From: a virus
Virus record (IMG/VR): IMGVR_UViG_3300044911_000239
Location: 1-22,039 of that record
DNA: 22,039 nucleotides
Strand: one strand, 5' to 3'
The first letter of the stretch is position 1; each line of letters begins with the position of its first letter. The notes beneath the pieces were generated by a model. It made no database searches and was not told the origin of the DNA. It was given only the letters and a program-made list of their open reading frames with translations. Made by a program: the position numbers and the translations under genes. This document shows, piece after piece, positions 20,843-22,039 of the stretch.

Positions 20843-21178
20843 TTAGGTCACCTCACGACCGCTGACGCGGATATTGATTGCGCTGGCTGTTCCGGCAATT
20901 GTACTGATGAAATCACCAATGCCAAGCACTTGGCCAACAAGTTCTGGGAACGTATAAACCTCAGATGCCTGAAGCGTCTTGGTTTTGGTGATCAAGTTGG
21001 TGTTACCCGCAGAGCCTGCGGTTGTTACCAAGTTCACGCTGATTGTGGCCGCTGATGCGCTGATGTTGGTGGCAGTAAACTTGTCGATAATGGCAGTCAC
21101 GCCAGTCGCGGTGTACTGGGTTGTTTGCGAGTTTTCGGCAAATTTTGCGGGTACAAGTACCTTCACTGATACGGTCAT
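20843..21178 (-). CDS. Beta-rich virion-associated protein, 111 aa
   Basis: Alternating Thr/Ser/Val-rich strands (TGVTAIIDKFTATNISASAA, ASEVYTFPELVGQVLGIGD, TASAINIRVSGREVT), a pattern I recall from small beta-sandwich proteins in phage virion operons. The role is unknown; decoration or tail-fibre-like assembly are options. GGAG seven bases before the ATG; 3 bp after the upstream stop and directly abutting the injection-protein gene (TAAATG), so co-expressed with virion genes. Confidence 0.7.
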   Translation of the reverse strand: MTVSVKVLVPAKFAENSQTTQYTATGVTAIIDKFTATNISASAATISVNLVTTAGSAGNTNLITKTKTLQASEVYTFPELVGQVLGIGDFISTIAGTASAINIRVSGREVT

Positions 21179-21181
21179 GGT

Positions 21182-21895
21182 TTACTCCAATAATAGGCAA
21201 TTGTTAGCGGCCTGTTGCATGATGATCCAATTTGTGCCGTCAGACACCATTGTCGCCCAATTTCCTACAACTGCCAAGAGGATTGCGGTGCCTGCGCTGG
21301 TGCTGTCAATTGGCACAACATTGCTTGACGCAGACACCAAAGTCTGCGCCTGCATGTTCTTAAAAGTCAAATAACGACCAGTGTAGGTAGCCGCAGAAGG
21401 CAAGGTCACGGTGCAAGTCGAGCCTGACTTGTTGTTAATGTACCAAGCACTGCTTCCAACCGTAAAGTCAGCCGTTTCGGTCACTGGCACACTAGACAAC
21501 GCTGCAATGCTCGCGCTAATTAAACCAACGTCAATGACCGGCTGCACTTGCAAAGCCTCAATCTGCTTTTGCATTTCAGCCGTTTGAGACACTAAGGCAG
21601 AACAACAATCAACAAGATTAGCGTCTTGAATTTGCTTAATCAATTCAGCGCTTGAATCAATCGTTGGCGGTAAGGTTTGCAGTTCTTGATTGACCGATAA
21701 CAAAGCCGCCTCATAAGAGGCAATTACCGACTCAGAGCTAAACGTAATACTAGAATCGTCAATAACCGCCGTAGCAACATTGTTAAGCGACAAGAAAAAC
21801 AAATACCAAGCACGGTCAATATAGCCCGTGCGAGGGTCAACCAACGGCACCCGTGGGGGTGTGATTGGCGTTGGCGTAGCGTTAGGGCTAGGCAT
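21182..21895 (-). CDS. Putative virion structural protein, 237 aa
   Basis: The N-terminal PRVPLVDPRTGYIDRAWYLFF motif (shown here over 21-residue span in pieces: PRVPLVDPRTG, then RAWYLFF) is one I recall from phage tail or neck proteins. A coiled-coil middle (SVNQELQTL...MQKQIEALQ) is followed by a beta-rich C-terminal domain (SAWYINNKSGSTCTVTLPSA, NVVPIDSTSAGTAILLAVVG, NWATMVSDGTNWIIMQ). Such coil-plus-beta layouts occur in trimeric tail spikes and needles, which is inference here. The start overlaps the stop of the partial gene upstream by 8 bp. Confidence 0.65.
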   Translation of the reverse strand: MPSPNATPTPITPPRVPLVDPRTGYIDRAWYLFFLSLNNVATAVIDDSSITFSSESVIASYEAALLSVNQELQTLPPTIDSSAELIKQIQDANLVDCCSALVSQTAEMQKQIEALQVQPVIDVGLISASIAALSSVPVTETADFTVGSSAWYINNKSGSTCTVTLPSAATYTGRYLTFKNMQAQTLVSASSNVVPIDSTSAGTAILLAVVGNWATMVSDGTNWIIMQQAANNCLLLE

Positions 21896-22039
21896 TCGTT
21901 GGACTCAAAATAAGTTCAGCGCCCATGATGTCAATCTTCACAGGATCAGTGCCCGATATTTCATAGACGCGATCACGCAACTTTAATGTCATTCCCAAAC
22001 GTCGCCAAAACACGCGCTTATAGTATTCGCCAATTTTAC
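21888..22039 (-). CDS. 3' end of a virion-region gene (cut by window edge)
   Basis: Reading left from the window end one frame is open to a TAG at 21890-21888: ...KIGEYYKRVFWRRLGMTLKL, then RDRVYEISGTDPVKIDIMGA and the end ELILSPTNA. A basic, beta-like C-terminus of about 50 visible residues. It overlaps the next start by 8 bp and is in the same direction as the virion block, so probably a head-tail or tail component; not identified. Confidence 0.7.
   Translation of the reverse strand, partial: KIGEYYKRVFWRRLGMTLKLRDRVYEISGTDPVKIDIMGAELILSPTNA

Overview
The window is about 22 kb of a double-stranded DNA tailed phage or prophage-like genome, most like a podovirus. It shows a small and large terminase, a family A DNA polymerase, a fused primase-helicase, a Cas4/RecB-like nuclease, a VRR-NUC nuclease, an SNF2-type helicase, three long Ala-rich leftward proteins that look like DNA-ejection (internal virion) proteins, and a T4-type lysozyme next to a holin-like protein. 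No integrase, repressor, tRNA, transposase or CRISPR array was seen. Codon choice, DnaA-box-like sequences and gene style suggest a Gram-negative host, tentatively a betaproteobacterium; the sequence alone does not prove this.

Layout. (A) 1-810, leftward: large terminase (cut by the window edge) and small terminase. (B) 811-1602, gene-free: thirteen exact copies of the 9-mer TGTGGACAA or its complement, one perfect DnaA box, two TTATGCACA boxes, a 19-bp inverted repeat and an AT-rich stretch. This is the best candidate for a replication origin or a terminase recognition region. (C) 1603-3571, rightward: nine or ten small, tightly packed genes of unknown function (probably early), ended by a strong intrinsic terminator at 3577-3610. 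(D) 9856-3609, leftward: the replication operon, in order a small unknown protein, Cas4-like nuclease, putative ssDNA-binding protein, DNA polymerase and primase-helicase. (E) 9942-13383, rightward: VRR-NUC, SNF2 helicase, a conserved unknown, glutaredoxin and small genes. D and E fire from a shared 85-bp divergent promoter region holding an inverted repeat. (F) >22039-13369, leftward: virion proteins, then a chain of seven small genes (mostly membrane proteins) ending in holin-like protein and lysozyme.

Blocks A and F run in the same direction. On a circular or circularly permuted map they would form one late operon, starting with the terminases, passing through capsid genes outside the window, re-entering at 22039 and ending with lysis at 13369. 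The origin-like region would then separate the late and early blocks.

Two genes that simple length filters miss (49 aa at 14357-14506 and 43 aa at 15443-15574) were recovered from exact stop/start overlaps. The most interesting items are the iteron region, the shared operator with an apparently leaderless transcript, the unbroken chain of overlapping membrane-protein genes before the lysozyme, a NALAP peptide motif recurring in three adjacent virion proteins, and a cysteine at the catalytic Asp position of the lysozyme.
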